Positions 63,925-64,000 of a stretch of DNA of 64,000 nucleotides are shown piece by piece; positions within the stretch are counted from its first letter, which is position 1; each line of letters starts with the position of its first letter. The position numbers and the translations under genes are program-made. The DNA lies in the NCBI GenBank assembly GCA_916610825.1, contig OU744451.1, positions 11,224,864 through 11,288,863 of the forward strand. The letters run 5' to 3'. The notes under the pieces were generated by a model. That model ran no database searches. It saw only the letters and a program-made list of their open reading frames with translations, and was not told the origin of the DNA. This DNA is from Haliclystus octoradiatus (lineage: Eukaryota > Cnidaria > Staurozoa > Stauromedusae > Haliclystidae).

Positions 63925-64000
63925 AACAAAGTATACCAATGTTGAACGATATTCCTATGTAGATAGAGATTATGCTTATACCTTGAAAGAAGAACAAGAG
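63925..64000 (+). CDS. CFAP47: CFAP47, coding exon 8 (continues beyond the window)
   Basis: Acceptor TTTTTTTTCCAG|AACAAAG, phase 2. It joins exon 7 to read NETIR then TKYTNVERYSYVDRDYAYTL, open to the window edge. About 558 residues are encoded up to this point; the rest of the protein, including the calponin-homology region, lies outside. Confidence 0.82.

Overview
This is an AT-rich stretch of an animal nuclear genome: introns with GT-AG boundaries, metazoan cilium and mitochondrial genes, and dense retrotransposons. The G-protein-coupled receptor style, the abundant Penelope-like (RT plus GIY-YIG) elements and the chromodomain Gypsy, Mag-like Gypsy, BEL and CR1/Jockey-type elements suggest a marine invertebrate, most likely a cnidarian. 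That assignment is inference only.

Host genes. Two intronless class A GPCR coding exons lie on the + strand (948-1985 and 21072-22052) and are clearly paralogous. A three-exon misato/MSTO1 homologue occupies 23351-34469 on the - strand and looks complete (about 523 aa). About 1.3 kb away, head to head on the + strand, starts a homologue of the ciliary central-apparatus protein CFAP47. Its first eight coding exons lie at 35808-64000 and the gene runs off the window. Intron 1 of CFAP47 is 15.5 kb and is filled with transposons.

Mobile DNA. 2.2-14.3 kb is a nest: Penelope-like 3' ends arranged as inverted (fold-back) pairs, a chromodomain Gypsy element (3231-12054, -) inserted in one of them, a CR1/Jockey-type LINE (about 4457-7298, -) inserted in the Gypsy pol, then a Penelope-like element whose RT half is inverted against its GIY-YIG half. 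14.8-17.7 kb is a decayed Mag-like Gypsy (+). 17.8-19.3 kb holds LINE and Penelope relics. The misato introns contain a tRNA-derived SINE with an 11-bp target duplication and a large inverted duplication. An 802-bp DNA transposon with 9-bp duplications lies next to misato exon 1. CFAP47 introns contain a Harbinger-type MITE (TTA), a 0.9-kb fold-back element, a young BEL element with matching 274-bp LTRs and a perfect 5-bp duplication, two TA-flanked MITEs, two hAT-type elements, and relics of another Gypsy and of LINEs.

Most interesting signal. At least eight short (40-44 nt) hammerhead-ribozyme-like motifs occur in the Penelope-like 3' ends. They keep the CUGAUGA and GAAA cores, a mini stem III and a U-A cleavage step, and stem II covaries between two sequence families. 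They repeatedly occur as inverted pairs, so both DNA strands encode the motif. All structural claims come from reading the sequence by eye; none was computed.
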